Part shown: positions 25,995-35,427 of the stretch, piece by piece
How positions within the stretch are numbered: the stretch's first letter is position 1
Layout of the letters: the number at the start of each line of letters is the position of its first letter
DNA from: Phaeovulum molybdatiresistens
GTDB taxonomy: Bacteria > Pseudomonadota > Alphaproteobacteria > Rhodobacterales > Rhodobacteraceae
Reading direction: 5' to 3'
Length of the DNA: 64,000 bases
Assembly (NCBI RefSeq): GCF_023544865.1
Contig: NZ_JAMJFX010000001.1
Location: 1 to 64,000 of the forward strand
Translations under genes and position numbers: made by a program
Notes under the pieces: model-generated
Database searches by the model: none
The model's input: the letters and a program-made list of their open reading frames with translations, nothing else
Told to the model about the DNA's origin: nothing

Positions 25995-27071
25995 TCATTC
26001 GTCGTAGCTGACGACGACCTTGTCGGTCAGCGGGAAGGCCTGGCAGCTAAGGACATAGCCCGCGCGCACCTCATAATCTTCCAGCGCGTGGTTGATCGCC
26101 ATCTCGACCTCACCCTCCAGCACCTTGCAGCGGCAGGTCGAACAGACCCCGGCCTTGCAGGAATAGGGCGCGTCCATGTTCGCCCCCAGCGCGGCATCAA
26201 GGATGCTTTGGCCCTGGCGCGGCATTTCAAAGCTGCGGGTGGCGCCATCCAGCGTGACGGTGGCGGCGGTGCCGCTGCCGGGCGCGATCGCCTGCTGCGA
26301 CACGGCCTTGGCCTTGGCGCGGCCCGGCTGGCTGCTGGCGAACAGTTCGAACTTGATCTGGGTATCGTCCAGGCCATGCGCGCGCAGGCTGGCCGCGATC
26401 GCCAGCATCATCGGCTCGGGCCCGCAGATGAAGGCGGTATCGACCGATTTGGGGTCGATCCAGCGATCAAACAGCGCGGTCATCTTGTCCGCGTCGATCC
26501 GGCCGGTGAACAGGTCGATTTCCTGGCCTTCCTGTTCCAGCACATGGATCACCGAGAAGCGACCCAGATACAGGTTCTTCAGATCTTCCAGCTCTTCGCG
26601 GAACATGATCGTGTTGATCTGGCGGTTTGCATAGACCAGCGTGAAACGCGATTGCGGTTCGCGCGCCAGCACCGTCTTGATGATCGACAGCACCGGCGTG
26701 ATCCCTGACCCCCCGGCAAAGCCAAGGTAATGCTTGTCGGCGACCGGGTCGATATCCGTGTAGAACCGACCCATCGGCGGCATCGCATCCAGCGTATCGC
26801 CCGGGCGCAGGTTTTCATTGGCCCAGGTCGAAAAGGCGCCGCCATCGACCCGCTTGATCCCGACCTTCAGGACGCCTTCGTCCTTGCCGGCGCAGATCGA
26901 ATAGGACCGGCGCAGTTCCTCACCGTCGAAATCGCGGCGAAAGGTCAGATACTGGCCTTGGGTGAAATCGAAAGCGGCGGCGTCCTCGGCGCGCGGCTTC
27001 AGCGTGACCACGACCGCATCGCGGGTTTCGCGGCGCACATCGGTGACCTCAAGGGGGTGGAAACGTGCCAT
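25995..27071 (-). CDS. paaE: Phenylacetyl-CoA 1,2-epoxidase reductase subunit
   Basis: A 358-residue reductase that passes electrons from NADPH to the diiron oxygenase. Domains in order: FAD-binding (RRSYSICAG near 54-62), NAD-binding (GGSGITPVLSIIKTVL near 120, CGPEPMM near 220), and a C-terminal plant-type 2Fe-2S ferredoxin domain with CKAGVCSTCRCK and a final Cys in LSCQAFP. The ATG at 27071 has GGAGGTAA upstream. All four cluster cysteines are visible. Confidence 0.95.
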   Translation of the reverse strand: MARFHPLEVTDVRRETRDAVVVTLKPRAEDAAAFDFTQGQYLTFRRDFDGEELRRSYSICAGKDEGVLKVGIKRVDGGAFSTWANENLRPGDTLDAMPPMGRFYTDIDPVADKHYLGFAGGSGITPVLSIIKTVLAREPQSRFTLVYANRQINTIMFREELEDLKNLYLGRFSVIHVLEQEGQEIDLFTGRIDADKMTALFDRWIDPKSVDTAFICGPEPMMLAIAASLRAHGLDDTQIKFELFASSQPGRAKAKAVSQQAIAPGSGTAATVTLDGATRSFEMPRQGQSILDAALGANMDAPYSCKAGVCSTCRCKVLEGEVEMAINHALEDYEVRAGYVLSCQAFPLTDKVVVSYDE

Positions 27072-27091
27072 GTGGCGTTACCTCCGCATCC

Positions 27092-27616
27092 TCAGATGCA
27101 TTTGAAATAGTCGAAGGGTTCCAGACAGTCCTTGCAGCGATACGATGCCTTGCAGGGCGTCGAGCCGAACTGGCTGACTTTCTCGGTATGGGTCGATCCG
27201 CAATGCGGGCAGGTGATGACCAGGTTCGAGGTTCCGGCCAGCCGGTTCACCCGGCCCATCAGCCGGCCATCGGCGGCGGTGCCATCGACGGGGGGCGCGA
27301 TGCCATAGGCACGCAGCTTTTCACGCCCCTCATCGCTGATCCAGTCGGTGGTCCAGGGCGGCGACAGCCGGCGTTCAAGCCGCAGCTTTTCGATGCCGTG
27401 GTCACGCAGCGCCTTTTCGATGTCCAGGTTGATGATGCTGGTGGCGGGGCAGCCCGAATAGGTCGGCGTCACCGTCACCACCAGCGTCTCACCGTCCCAG
27501 GCGACATCGCGGATGATGCCCAGGTCGGTCAGGCTGATCACCGGGATTTCCGGGTCCGGCACCTCGGACAGCCAGCGCCAGACCTGCTCGGTCGAGGGCA
27601 GGGTCGGGGTGCTCAT
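27092..27616 (-). CDS. paaD: Phenylacetate oxygenase maturation protein PaaD
   Basis: A 174-residue protein with an N-terminal MIP18/DUF59 domain (VPDPEIPVISLTDLGII, then TPTYSGCPATS) and a C-terminal zinc-ribbon-like domain with CPHCGS, a Cys near 160 and CKDC. PaaD is thought to help iron-sulfur cluster assembly or maturation of the epoxidase rather than being a catalytic subunit. It lies 12 bases after paaC and 20 before paaE. The start has an AAGGGGGG stretch upstream. Confidence 0.94.
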   Translation of the reverse strand: MSTPTLPSTEQVWRWLSEVPDPEIPVISLTDLGIIRDVAWDGETLVVTVTPTYSGCPATSIINLDIEKALRDHGIEKLRLERRLSPPWTTDWISDEGREKLRAYGIAPPVDGTAADGRLMGRVNRLAGTSNLVITCPHCGSTHTEKVSQFGSTPCKASYRCKDCLEPFDYFKCI

Positions 27617-27628
27617 CGCCCGCCCCCC

Positions 27629-28480
27629 TTACCAGGTCGCGCCGGGATAGGCGCGCTGCAGGAACTGCATATCCGCCAGGATAAAGCCCAGATGCTCGGT
27701 ATGCACGCCGCGCTTGCCGCCCTTGTGCATATACCCTGCGGTCGGCGCCTTCAGCGTCGCCTGTTCCAGCACATCGGCCACCACCGCATCCCAGCCCGCC
27801 TTCAGCGCCTGCAGATCGGGCGCGATGCCCGCCGCCGCCACCGCGCGGTCGGCCTCATCGGCCAGGAACAGCTCGCCCGTATAGGCCCACTGATCGTCCA
27901 GCGCGTTTTGCATCCGGGTGTGGCTTTCCTCGGTGCCGTCGCCCAGACGGATTACCAGATCGGCCGACCGTTCCAGGTGATAGGCCACCTCTTTCACCGC
28001 CTTGGCCGCAATTTCGGCCACGCGCGGATCGGTGGATTTTTCCAGCGCCTTCAACATTTCAAGATGCCAGGCGTCGAACAGGAACTGGCGCATCAGCGTG
28101 TTGCCGAAATCGCCATTGGGCCGTTCCACCAGCAGCACGTTGCGGAATTGCGCCGCATCGCGCAGATAGGCCAGGTTGTCCGCGCTGCGGCCCTTGCCCT
28201 CGATCTCGCCTGCCAGACCCAGCCACAGCTGCGTCTGCCCGATCAGGTCCAGCGCGGTGTTGGCCAGCGCGATGTCTTCCTCCAGCACGGGGGAATGGCC
28301 GCACCATTCCGACACGCGATGGCCCAGGACCAGGGTGTTGTCGCCCATCCGGGTCAGGAATTCAAAAAAGGCCGCCTGCAGTTCGGGCGCATCGCCCGGG
28401 CGCGCGGTGCCTTGCGCGGCGGCGGCACGCGCCGCCAGCGCCTCGACATTCGGGGTGGTCATATCGGGAAGCGACGGCAT
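27629..28480 (-). CDS. paaC: Phenylacetyl-CoA epoxidase subunit PaaC
   Basis: A 283-residue non-catalytic helical subunit that pairs with PaaA. The body starts with a helix containing FLTRMGDNTLVLGHRVSEW and continues with ALANTALDLIGQ, which is typical of PaaC. The ATG at 28480 overlaps the paaB stop by one base (TGATG), which supports this start over a second ATG at 28462 that has no ribosome binding site. It is part of the paaA-B-C-D-E oxygenase operon. Confidence 0.94.
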   Translation of the reverse strand: MPSLPDMTTPNVEALAARAAAAQGTARPGDAPELQAAFFEFLTRMGDNTLVLGHRVSEWCGHSPVLEEDIALANTALDLIGQTQLWLGLAGEIEGKGRSADNLAYLRDAAQFRNVLLVERPNGDFGNTLMRQFLFDAWHLEMLKALEKSTDPRVAEIAAKAVKEVAYHLERSADLVIRLGDGTEESHTRMQNALDDQWAYTGELFLADEADRAVAAAGIAPDLQALKAGWDAVVADVLEQATLKAPTAGYMHKGGKRGVHTEHLGFILADMQFLQRAYPGATW

Positions 28481-28764
28481 CACATATGCCCCACTTCTTC
28501 AGGAATGTCGAAGAAGGTCGGGTGACGATAGACCTTGGAATTCGACGGCTCAAACAGCGGCCCCTTGTCCGAAGGGCTGGACGCGGTGATGTCGTTCGAC
28601 TTCACGACCCAGATCGACACGCCCTCGTTGCGACGGGTATAGACGTCGCGGGCGTTCTTGATCGCCATTTCCGCATCCGGCGCATGCAGGCTGCCGACAT
28701 GGCGGTGGTTCAGGCCGTGCTGGCCACGGATAAAGACCTCCCAGAGGGGCCATTCGCTGGACAT
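28480..28764 (-). CDS. paaB: Phenylacetyl-CoA epoxidase subunit PaaB
   Basis: A 94-residue small subunit matching PaaB, with WPLWEVFIRGQHGLNHRHVG at the start and VYTRRNEGVSIWVV in the middle. PaaB bridges PaaAC dimers. It follows paaA after a 75-base gap with a strong hairpin and overlaps paaC by one base. GGAGGAG lies upstream of the ATG. Confidence 0.95.
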   Translation of the reverse strand: MSSEWPLWEVFIRGQHGLNHRHVGSLHAPDAEMAIKNARDVYTRRNEGVSIWVVKSNDITASSPSDKGPLFEPSNSKVYRHPTFFDIPEEVGHM

Positions 28765-28807
28765 GAGTTTTCTCCTCCCGAAAACGGGCCTAAGTCTGGC
28801 TGTGGAT

Positions 28808-28827
28808 GGGCGGCGGGGCCGCCGCCC
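28808..28827. promoter_or_regulatory. Intercistronic hairpin between paaA and paaB
   Basis: Perfect arms GGGCGGC and GCCGCCC surround a GGGGCC loop. It sits in the only sizeable gap inside the paaA-B-C-D-E run and lacks a T run. It could protect the paaA message end or lower downstream expression; this is inferred. Confidence 0.4.
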
Positions 28828-28839
28828 GGGATCGGTGTC

Positions 28840-29844
28840 TTATTCGGCCGCGATCTTCGCGGCGGCGCGACGCGCCTCGGCCTTCTTGGCATGGGCGACC
28901 AGACCGTCGCGGAACCATTCGCCGTCTTCCCAGGCCTTGACGCGGGCGCCCAGGCGTTCCTTGTTGCACGGGCCATTGCCGGCGATCACGTCGAAGAATT
29001 CCGACCAGTCGGGCTGGCTGAAGTCATAGCCGCCCTTTTCCTCGTTCCACTTCAGATCCGGGTCGGGGATCGACAGGCCCAGATATTCGGCCTGCGGCAC
29101 GGTCTGATCGACGAATTTCTGGCGCAGTTCGTCATTGGTGTTGATCTTGATCTTCCAGGCCATCGACTGTGCCGAATGCACCGATTCCGCATCGGACGGG
29201 CCGAACATCATCAGCGCCGGATACCAGAAGCGGTTCAGCGCATCCTGCGCCATCGCCTTCTGTTCGGGCGTGCCCTGGGCCATCTTCATCATGATGTCAT
29301 AGCCCTGGCGCTGGTGGAAGGATTCCTCCTTGCAGATCCGGATCATGGCGCGGCTGTAGGGGCCAAAGCTGGTGCGCTGCAGCGGCACCTGGTTCATGAT
29401 CGCGGCGCCATCCACCAGCCAGCCCACCGCGCCGATATCGGCCCAGTTCAGCGTGGGATAGTTGAAGATCGAGGAATATTTCATCTTGCCGCTGTGCAGC
29501 TTGTCCAGCAGCTCATCGCGGCTGACGCCCAGCGTTTCGGCGGCGCAATACAGATACAGGCCGTGGCCCGCCTCATCCTGGACCTTGGCCAGCAGGATCG
29601 CCTTGCGTTCCAGCGTGGGGGCGCGGGTGATCCAGTTGCCCTCGGGCAGCTGACCGACGATTTCGGAATGCGCGTGCTGGCCGATCTGGCGGATCAGCGT
29701 CTTGCGATAGGCCTCGGGCATCCATTCCTTCGGCTCGATCTTTTCGCCGCGGTCGATGCGTTCCTGGAACGCGCGCTCCTCGGGCGACATTTCTTCCAGC
29801 GACTTGACGCGGTCGGCGTCGGTCTTGACCATTTGTGCGTACAT
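28840..29844 (-). CDS. paaA: Phenylacetyl-CoA epoxidase catalytic subunit PaaA
   Basis: A 334-residue catalytic subunit with a ferritin-like four-helix core. The iron-binding motifs are intact: [13 protein letters not shown] (ExxH) and [11 protein letters not shown] (ExxH), plus single glutamates in the paired helices. It carries out ring 1,2-epoxidation of phenylacetyl-CoA using O2 and electrons from PaaE. The ATG at 29844 has AGGAGGT at ideal spacing; an in-frame start at 29874 would overlap paaJ and is less likely. It follows paaJ by 16 bases. Confidence 0.95.
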   Translation of the reverse strand: MYAQMVKTDADRVKSLEEMSPEERAFQERIDRGEKIEPKEWMPEAYRKTLIRQIGQHAHSEIVGQLPEGNWITRAPTLERKAILLAKVQDEAGHGLYLYCAAETLGVSRDELLDKLHSGKMKYSSIFNYPTLNWADIGAVGWLVDGAAIMNQVPLQRTSFGPYSRAMIRICKEESFHQRQGYDIMMKMAQGTPEQKAMAQDALNRFWYPALMMFGPSDAESVHSAQSMAWKIKINTNDELRQKFVDQTVPQAEYLGLSIPDPDLKWNEEKGGYDFSQPDWSEFFDVIAGNGPCNKERLGARVKAWEDGEWFRDGLVAHAKKAEARRAAAKIAAE

Positions 29845-29860
29845 CGCGGCTACCTCCTGT

Positions 29861-31066
29861 TCACACGCGTTCAATGATAATGGCGATGCCCTGCCCCACC
29901 CCGATGCACATGGTGCAAAGCGCGTAGCGCCCGCCGGTGCGGTGAAGCTGATACATCGCGGTCGTCACAAGCCTTGCGCCGCTCATCCCCAGGGGATGGC
30001 CAAGGGCGATGGCGCCGCCGTTCGGGTTCACATGGGCCGCATCGTCGGGCAGGCCCAGATCGCGCAGCACGGCCAGCGCCTGGGCGGCGAATGCCTCATT
30101 AAGTTCGATCACGTCCATCTGGTCAAGCGTCATGCCGGCGCGAGCCAGCACCTTGCGCACCGCGGGCGCGGGGCCCACGCCCATGACACGCGGTTCAACC
30201 CCCGCCGCGGCCATCGCCACGATGCGGGCGCGCGGCGTCAGGCCCTGGGCCTTCGCCGCCTCGGCCGAGGCGATGACCAGCGCCGCAGCCCCGTCATTGA
30301 CGCCCGAGGCATTGCCGGCGGTGACACTCAGGTCGGGGCCGTTGACACCGCGCAGCTTGGCCAGCTGTTCGGCGGTGGTGGCCGGGCGCGGATGTTCATC
30401 CGTGTCGATCACCAGCGGATCGCCCTTTTTCTGCGCGATGGTGACGGGCACGATCTCATCCGCAAAGATCCCCGCCGCCTGCGCCGCGGCCCAGCGCGCC
30501 TGGCTGCGCAGCGCAAAAGCATCCTGATCTTCGCGGCTGATGTTGTAATCGGCTGCGACATTGTCGGCGGTTTCGGGCATCGAATGGGTGCCGTAGACTT
30601 TTTTCAGCGCCGGATTGGGAAAGCGCCAGCCGATCGTGGTGTCATAGACCGCATTGGCGCGCGAAAAGGCGGTATCCGCCTTGGGCATCACGAAGGGCGC
30701 GCGGCTCATGCTTTCGACGCCGCCTGCGATGACCATATCGCAATCGCCCGCCTTGATCGCGCGGGCCGCCATGCCCACCGCATCCATCCCCGACCCGCAC
30801 AGCCGGTTCACCGTGGTCCCCGGCACCGCGATCGGCATGCCCGACAGCAGCACAGCCATACGGCCCACGTTGCGGTTGTCTTCGCCCGCCTGGTTGGCGC
30901 AGCCATAGATCAGATCGTCGACCTGCGACCAGTCTACCTGCGGGTTGCGCTCCATCAGCGCCTTCAGCGGCAGCGCGGCAAGGTCATCGGCCCGCACCTG
31001 GGCCAACGCCCCGGCATAGCGGCCAATCGGTGTGCGCACCGCATCGCAGATATAGGCTTCGGTCAT
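29861..31066 (-). CDS. paaJ: 3-oxoadipyl-CoA / 3-oxo-5,6-dehydrosuberyl-CoA thiolase
   Basis: A 401-residue thiolase (PaaJ/PcaF group) for the two thiolytic steps of the pathway. The nucleophilic cysteine is in [10 protein letters not shown] near residue 90, the histidine in [16 protein letters not shown] near 350, and the second cysteine in [10 protein letters not shown] near 386. The ATG at 31066 has GGGGGAG upstream; an open extension to 31147 runs through the putative operator and is rejected. It is the first gene of the paaJ-A-B-C-D-E-(PaaA/C-like)-Z run. Confidence 0.94.
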   Translation of the reverse strand: MTEAYICDAVRTPIGRYAGALAQVRADDLAALPLKALMERNPQVDWSQVDDLIYGCANQAGEDNRNVGRMAVLLSGMPIAVPGTTVNRLCGSGMDAVGMAARAIKAGDCDMVIAGGVESMSRAPFVMPKADTAFSRANAVYDTTIGWRFPNPALKKVYGTHSMPETADNVAADYNISREDQDAFALRSQARWAAAQAAGIFADEIVPVTIAQKKGDPLVIDTDEHPRPATTAEQLAKLRGVNGPDLSVTAGNASGVNDGAAALVIASAEAAKAQGLTPRARIVAMAAAGVEPRVMGVGPAPAVRKVLARAGMTLDQMDVIELNEAFAAQALAVLRDLGLPDDAAHVNPNGGAIALGHPLGMSGARLVTTAMYQLHRTGGRYALCTMCIGVGQGIAIIIERV

Positions 31067-31116
31067 TCGATACTCCCCCTGGCTCCCCTCGGTCGCGGCG
31101 GGCATAAGGCCCACAT

Positions 31117-31134
31117 TGACCGACCGTTCGGTCA
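31117..31134 (-). promoter_or_regulatory. Candidate PaaR operator upstream of paaJ
   Basis: The 18-base near-palindrome TGACCGACCGTTCGGTCA lies 51 bases upstream of the paaJ ATG. On the minus strand it directly abuts TAGAAT (31134-31139), a good -10 candidate, so a bound repressor would block transcription. It matches the site at 19665-19682. Confidence 0.65.
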
Positions 31135-31220
31135 TTCTATGGCACAAAAAAGCGTCACGCGCAAAGCAAAATTCTACATAGCTTCGTGATGCTTTGTGGC
31201 AAGGGCAGGCGCATGATCCG

Positions 31221-31244
31221 AAAGCGCCGGAAAAACGGCGCCTT
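31221..31244 (-). terminator. Hairpin at the end of paaX
   Basis: Arms GGCGCCG and CGGCGC with a T-rich loop overlap the paaX stop codon. Only a short T run follows on the minus strand, so it is a possible weak terminator separating paaX from the paaJ promoter region. Confidence 0.4.
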
Positions 31245-32139
31245 ATCCTGCGCAGGCCAGGGCCCGCAACGCCGCCAGGCGCGCGCGCGTCGCCTCGGTC
31301 ACGGGGGGCAGCGGGCCTTCGGCGGTGGTCAACCGGGCGCCCAGATACGAATCAGCGCCATCCGACAACGCCAGATACAGTTCGGCAAACAGCCGCTGCG
31401 CCACGGCCCCCGGCCAGTCGGCGGGCAAGGCCGCAACCGGCAGGCGCGGGTCATGCAACAGGGCCAGGCGATAGCCATGCACCAGCGCCAGACGCGCCAC
31501 CAGACAGTCCTGCGGCGCCAATCGCCGCCCCTGCGCCAGCGTCGCCGACAAGGGCGCGAAACGCGCCACGAAATCGCGATAGGCCTGGCCGTGCGCGCCC
31601 AGATCCCAATGCGCGGCGGCGAAGGCGGGCAGATCCTGCGCGCCCGCGATCAGTTCCGCGCGAAACACGATCCCCCCCAGGTCCGCGGCCCGGCCCCGGT
31701 CGGGACCGATCAGCAGATCATCGCCCAAGGGCACGAACCCGTCACGCGCCAGCCGCGCCTGCGCCGCCGGGTCCGGGCGGGCAATCAGCACCCAGCCCTG
31801 CGCCGGCGCGGGCGGGCCGAACAGCAGCTGCGCCGCGCGCGCAAAATCCACCCGCGCCGCGGGCGTCAGCCGGTAATAGCTGCGCCGACCGTCCTTTTCG
31901 CCCTGCAACTGCCCCGCCGCCACAAGCCGCGACACGGCGGTGCGCACCAGTGTCTCGCTCAGGCCGACGCTGGCGCAGATCTCGATCAGATTGCCCATCC
32001 ACAGCACACCGCCGCGCGGCTCGACCACGTCGCCATAGACCGTCACGATGAAACTGGCCGCGCGGGGTGGTTCGGGGCCCAACACCTCGGCAAGAACACC
32101 CCCGGGGGGGGCGGCGGGTCTTGGCCTGCGATGCACCAT
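31243..32139 (-). CDS. paaX: PaaX-family transcriptional regulator
   Basis: A 298-residue PaaX-type regulator. The N-terminal winged-helix domain includes [15 protein letters not shown] and a recognition-type segment [18 protein letters not shown], with RRSYYRLT as the wing; the central and C-terminal domains fit the PaaX_C layout. PaaX represses paa genes and responds to phenylacetyl-CoA in other bacteria. The ATG at 32139 has AGGAGAG upstream. Finding PaaX next to a second, TetR-type regulator (paaR) suggests two layers of control. No PaaX site was identified. Confidence 0.9.
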   Translation of the reverse strand: MVHRRPRPAAPPGGVLAEVLGPEPPRAASFIVTVYGDVVEPRGGVLWMGNLIEICASVGLSETLVRTAVSRLVAAGQLQGEKDGRRSYYRLTPAARVDFARAAQLLFGPPAPAQGWVLIARPDPAAQARLARDGFVPLGDDLLIGPDRGRAADLGGIVFRAELIAGAQDLPAFAAAHWDLGAHGQAYRDFVARFAPLSATLAQGRRLAPQDCLVARLALVHGYRLALLHDPRLPVAALPADWPGAVAQRLFAELYLALSDGADSYLGARLTTAEGPLPPVTEATRARLAALRALACAG

Positions 32140-32239
32140 CCTCGCTCTCCTGCGCTGACCGGCCGGGGCATGGCGCGGCCGCCACCTTCTAGCCGCGGCG
32201 CCCGCCCGATGTCAGCGCCAAATCACCGCCCCGCGCAGG

Positions 32240-32268
32240 AAAAAGGCGCGCGCCCGTCGGCACGCGCC
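32240..32268 (-). terminator. Intrinsic terminator of the 5'-nucleotidase gene
   Basis: On the minus strand, GGCGCGTGCC and GGCGCGCGCC form a 10-base stem (one G-U pair) with a GACG loop, followed by TTTTT. It lies 22 bases beyond the nucleotidase stop. Confidence 0.85.
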
Positions 32269-32290
32269 CCGATTGCCTTGCGAAAACGCC

Positions 32291-33892
32291 TTACTTGCGG
32301 GTGATGCGCCCATCCAGCGCCGGCGTATAGGGCCCGACCTTGGCCATGTATTCCGCAGTCACATCCGCCAGATCCGGGCCGTAATCATAGGCGTTCATGC
32401 CCTCGGCCCCGAACATGCGATAGCCATCGCCGCCCTGACGGACATAGTTGTTGGTGACCACGCCATAGACCTTTTCCGCCTCAAGCGGCACCCAGGCGTC
32501 ACCCTCCTGCACCATCACATCGGACACGCGGCTGCCGGCGGGCTGAGCCGGATCGAAGCTGTATTTCAGCCCCGCCACCTGCGCGAAACGGCCCGCGGCC
32601 TCTTCGACCTGGCTTGCGCCGTTTTCCAGCGCGGCCAGGATGGTCGAGCCCCTCGCCTCAAAGGTGGACAGCGTGTTCTGGAAGGGCAGAACGCTCAGCA
32701 CCTCGCCCATCGTCACCGGCCCCGCATCGATTGAGGACCGCAGCCCCCCGCCGTTCTGGATGGCGATGCTCACGCCCTGAGCGCGCACCCGGTCCAGCAT
32801 CGCATCGGCCACCAGATTGCCCATCGCACATTCGACCTGACGGCAATTGTCACGCGACCCGTCGATCTCGGCGGTGCTTTCGGCCACCACCCTGGTCTTC
32901 AGTTCCTCGATGGGCGCGCCCATCTCGGCCACGCGGGCGGCGATTTCGGGATCGGGGGTGACGCTGGCATCCAGCACGATCGTGTCGCCCTCGGCAAAGG
33001 TCAGGTTGCCCGAGTCATCGAAGGTCAGGACCAGATGGCCCAGATATTTCGAATAGGCATAGGCCTGCACCACCGGCACCATGGCCCCCGCCCCCGCATC
33101 AACCCAGGTCGGATAGGCGCCATGCCGATCCGGGTCCGAGGCCGACAGATAGGTGTGGCTGTGCCCGCCCACCACCGCATCCAGCCCCGGCACGGCGGCA
33201 GCAATTTCCTGATCCTTGTGATAGCCCACATGGGTCAGCGCGATGATCTTGCTGACGCCCTCGGCCTCAAGGGCGGCGACATCGGCGCGCAGGCTTTCGA
33301 TTTCATCCTGGAAGATCACCGAAGGCCCGGGCGCCGCGGTATCGACCGTATCGGTCGCCAGTGCCGAGATGATGCCGATCTTTTCGCCGCCCACCTCCAG
33401 CACGACATGGTTTTTCACCTTGTCCTTCAGCAGGTTCGACTGGCTCAGGTCCAGGTTGCCCGAAAGGATCGGGAAGTCCGCCTTCTCGATCAGACCGGCC
33501 AGCCCCTCGGGGCCGTCGTCGAATTCGTGGTTGCCCACCGCCATCGCATCAAAGCCGATGCGGTTCATGAACTCGGCCACCTCGACGCCCTTGTAGGTGG
33601 TATAGAACAGGCTGCCCTGGAACTGATCGCCCGCATCCAGCACGATCACATTCTCGCCCGCCGCCGTCAGGCCATCGCGCAATTCGTTGATCTTGGTGGC
33701 AACGCGGGCAATGCCGCCGAAACATTCGCCCTTGGCCTCGCCTTCCGCGTTGCAGGTGGAATCGGTCCTGCCGATCGATTCGATACGGCTGTGCAGATCG
33801 TTGATATGCAGCACATGCAACTTGTAATCGGCATGCGCCACGCCGGCCGTAAGCGCCAAAGCGGCAGCCGAGACAAGGAAACGGGCTTTCAT
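32291..33892 (-). CDS. Periplasmic 5'-nucleotidase / metallophosphatase (UshA-like)
   Basis: A 533-residue secreted protein. A signal peptide covers about 1-21 (cleavage after AHA). The metallophosphatase domain shows the metal motifs HINDLHSR, LDAGDQFQG, GNHEFDDG and GGHSHTYL. The C-terminal nucleotide-binding domain includes IQNGGGLRSSIDAG and a Tyr/Arg-containing end. It would hydrolyse 5'-nucleotides or other phosphoesters in the periplasm for phosphate and nucleoside salvage. The ATG at 33892 has GGAGG about 5 bases upstream. It is a single gene with its own terminator. Confidence 0.92.
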   Translation of the reverse strand: MKARFLVSAAALALTAGVAHADYKLHVLHINDLHSRIESIGRTDSTCNAEGEAKGECFGGIARVATKINELRDGLTAAGENVIVLDAGDQFQGSLFYTTYKGVEVAEFMNRIGFDAMAVGNHEFDDGPEGLAGLIEKADFPILSGNLDLSQSNLLKDKVKNHVVLEVGGEKIGIISALATDTVDTAAPGPSVIFQDEIESLRADVAALEAEGVSKIIALTHVGYHKDQEIAAAVPGLDAVVGGHSHTYLSASDPDRHGAYPTWVDAGAGAMVPVVQAYAYSKYLGHLVLTFDDSGNLTFAEGDTIVLDASVTPDPEIAARVAEMGAPIEELKTRVVAESTAEIDGSRDNCRQVECAMGNLVADAMLDRVRAQGVSIAIQNGGGLRSSIDAGPVTMGEVLSVLPFQNTLSTFEARGSTILAALENGASQVEEAAGRFAQVAGLKYSFDPAQPAGSRVSDVMVQEGDAWVPLEAEKVYGVVTNNYVRQGGDGYRMFGAEGMNAYDYGPDLADVTAEYMAKVGPYTPALDGRITRK

Positions 33893-33931
33893 GGGAACCT
33901 CCGAAAGGAAACGACGCGTTCAGGTTGCGGC

Positions 33932-33954
33932 AGCTTGACCAACAAGTCAAAGCT
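33932..33954. repeat. Small inverted repeat between nucleotidase and DUF952 genes
   Basis: Arms AGCTTGAC and GTCAAAGCT (one bulge) flank a 6-base spacer in the 141-base gap between two divergent genes. It could be a regulator site for either gene. Confidence 0.35.
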
Positions 33955-34033
33955 CGATTTGCTCACCCGGATCGCGCGCCCCCGCCCCACGCGCGGGATT
34001 GACCAACGCCCGCCCAAAGGGCATGTGGAAGCC

Positions 34034-34372
34034 ATGCTGATCTACAAGATTTTCCGCCGCCCCGAATGGGATGCCTTCCGCGCCGCAGGCGAAACCGCCG
34101 GCGCGCCGGTCGATCTGGCCGATGGCTTTATCCATTTCTCGACCGGCGCGCAGGTGACCGAGACGGCGGCGAAACATTTCGCCACCGAAAGCGATCTGGT
34201 GCTGGTCGCAATCGAGGCCGACACATTGGGTCCGGCGCTGAAATGGGAACCCTCCCGCGGGGGGGCGCTGTTTCCCCACCTTTACCGCCCGCTGCGCCTG
34301 TCCGAAGTGGTCTGGGACAAGTCCCTGCCGCTGGGCGCCACCGGCCATATCTTCCCCGAGGCGACCCTGTGA
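34034..34372 (+). CDS. DUF952 family protein
   Basis: A 112-residue protein of the DUF952 family, whose members have an ADP-ribosyltransferase-like fold and unknown function. The motifs [29 protein letters not shown] and FPHLYRPL are typical. The ATG at 34034 has GGAAG upstream. The stop overlaps the pyrD start as GTGA, so the two are translationally coupled, a pairing that may be only historical. Confidence 0.9.
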   Translation: MLIYKIFRRPEWDAFRAAGETAGAPVDLADGFIHFSTGAQVTETAAKHFATESDLVLVAIEADTLGPALKWEPSRGGALFPHLYRPLRLSEVVWDKSLPLGATGHIFPEATL

Positions 34373-35427
34373 CCTTTCTGGAACGCGCCGCGCTGGCGGC
34401 AATGCACCGCATGGACCCCGAAGCCGCGCATGGCCTGTCGATCCGGGCGCTGCGCACGGGCCTGGCGCCCCTGCCCGGCCCGGTCAGCACGGCGCGGCTG
34501 CGCACGCGGCTTGCGGGGCTGGACCTGCCCAATCCGGTGGGCCTGGCCGCGGGCTTTGACAAGAACGCCACCGCCGTCGCCGCGCTGATGCGCGCGGGCT
34601 TCGGGTTCATCGAGGTGGGCGCCGCCACCCCCCGGCCCCAGCCCGGCAACCCCAAGCCACGCCTGTTCCGCCTGACCGAGGACCGCGCCGCCATCAACCG
34701 CTTCGGCTTCAACAACGAAGGCGTCGACCCGATCGCCGCGCGGCTGGCCCAACGCCCCACGGGGATCCCCGTCGGGCTGAATCTGGGCGCGAACAAGGAC
34801 AGCGCCGACCGCGCCGCCGATTTCGCCCGCGTCCTGGCCGTGGCCGGCCCGCATGTCGATTTCGCCACCGTCAACGTCTCCTCCCCCAATACCGAAAAGC
34901 TGCGCGACCTGCAGGGCAAGGATGCCCTGGCCGCCCTGCTGCGCGGCGTGATCGACACCCGCGCGGGCCTGGCCCGCCCGATCCCGGTGTTCCTCAAGAT
35001 CGCGCCCGACCTGTCGCCCGCGGAACTGGAAGACCTGGCCGAAGTCGCCCTGACCTCGGGCATCGATGCGGTGATCGCCACCAACACCACGCTGTCGCGC
35101 GACGGGCTGCACAGCCCCCATCGCGATCAGGCAGGCGGGCTTTCGGGCGCGCCGCTGTTCGAAAAATCCACCCGCATCCTGGCCCAGCTGTCGCGGCTGA
35201 CGGCGGGCCGCATCCCGCTGATCGGCGTGGGCGGTGTGTCCAGCCCCGAACAGGCCTATGAAAAGATCCGCGCCGGGGCTTCGGCGGTGCAATTCTATAC
35301 CGCCATGGTCTATCACGGCCTGTCGCTGGCCGCCGACATCCCGCGCGGCCTGGATGCGCTGCTGGCGCGCGACGGCTTTGATACGGTGGCGGCCGCCGTC
35401 GGCACCGGGCGCGACGCATGGCTCTGA
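34369..35427 (+). CDS. pyrD: Quinone-dependent dihydroorotate dehydrogenase (class 2)
   Basis: A 352-residue enzyme that oxidises dihydroorotate to orotate in pyrimidine synthesis and reduces membrane quinone. An amphipathic N-terminal extension marks class 2; then come [33 protein letters not shown] (shown here in parts: [10 protein letters not shown] and GNPKPRLFR), [19 protein letters not shown] with the catalytic serine, and [19 protein letters not shown] start at 34369 is chosen since it overlaps the DUF952 stop by four bases and gives the family's usual N-terminus [18 protein letters not shown]. It overlaps the next gene by 10 bases. Confidence 0.93.
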   Translation: MTFLERAALAAMHRMDPEAAHGLSIRALRTGLAPLPGPVSTARLRTRLAGLDLPNPVGLAAGFDKNATAVAALMRAGFGFIEVGAATPRPQPGNPKPRLFRLTEDRAAINRFGFNNEGVDPIAARLAQRPTGIPVGLNLGANKDSADRAADFARVLAVAGPHVDFATVNVSSPNTEKLRDLQGKDALAALLRGVIDTRAGLARPIPVFLKIAPDLSPAELEDLAEVALTSGIDAVIATNTTLSRDGLHSPHRDQAGGLSGAPLFEKSTRILAQLSRLTAGRIPLIGVGGVSSPEQAYEKIRAGASAVQFYTAMVYHGLSLAADIPRGLDALLARDGFDTVAAAVGTGRDAWL

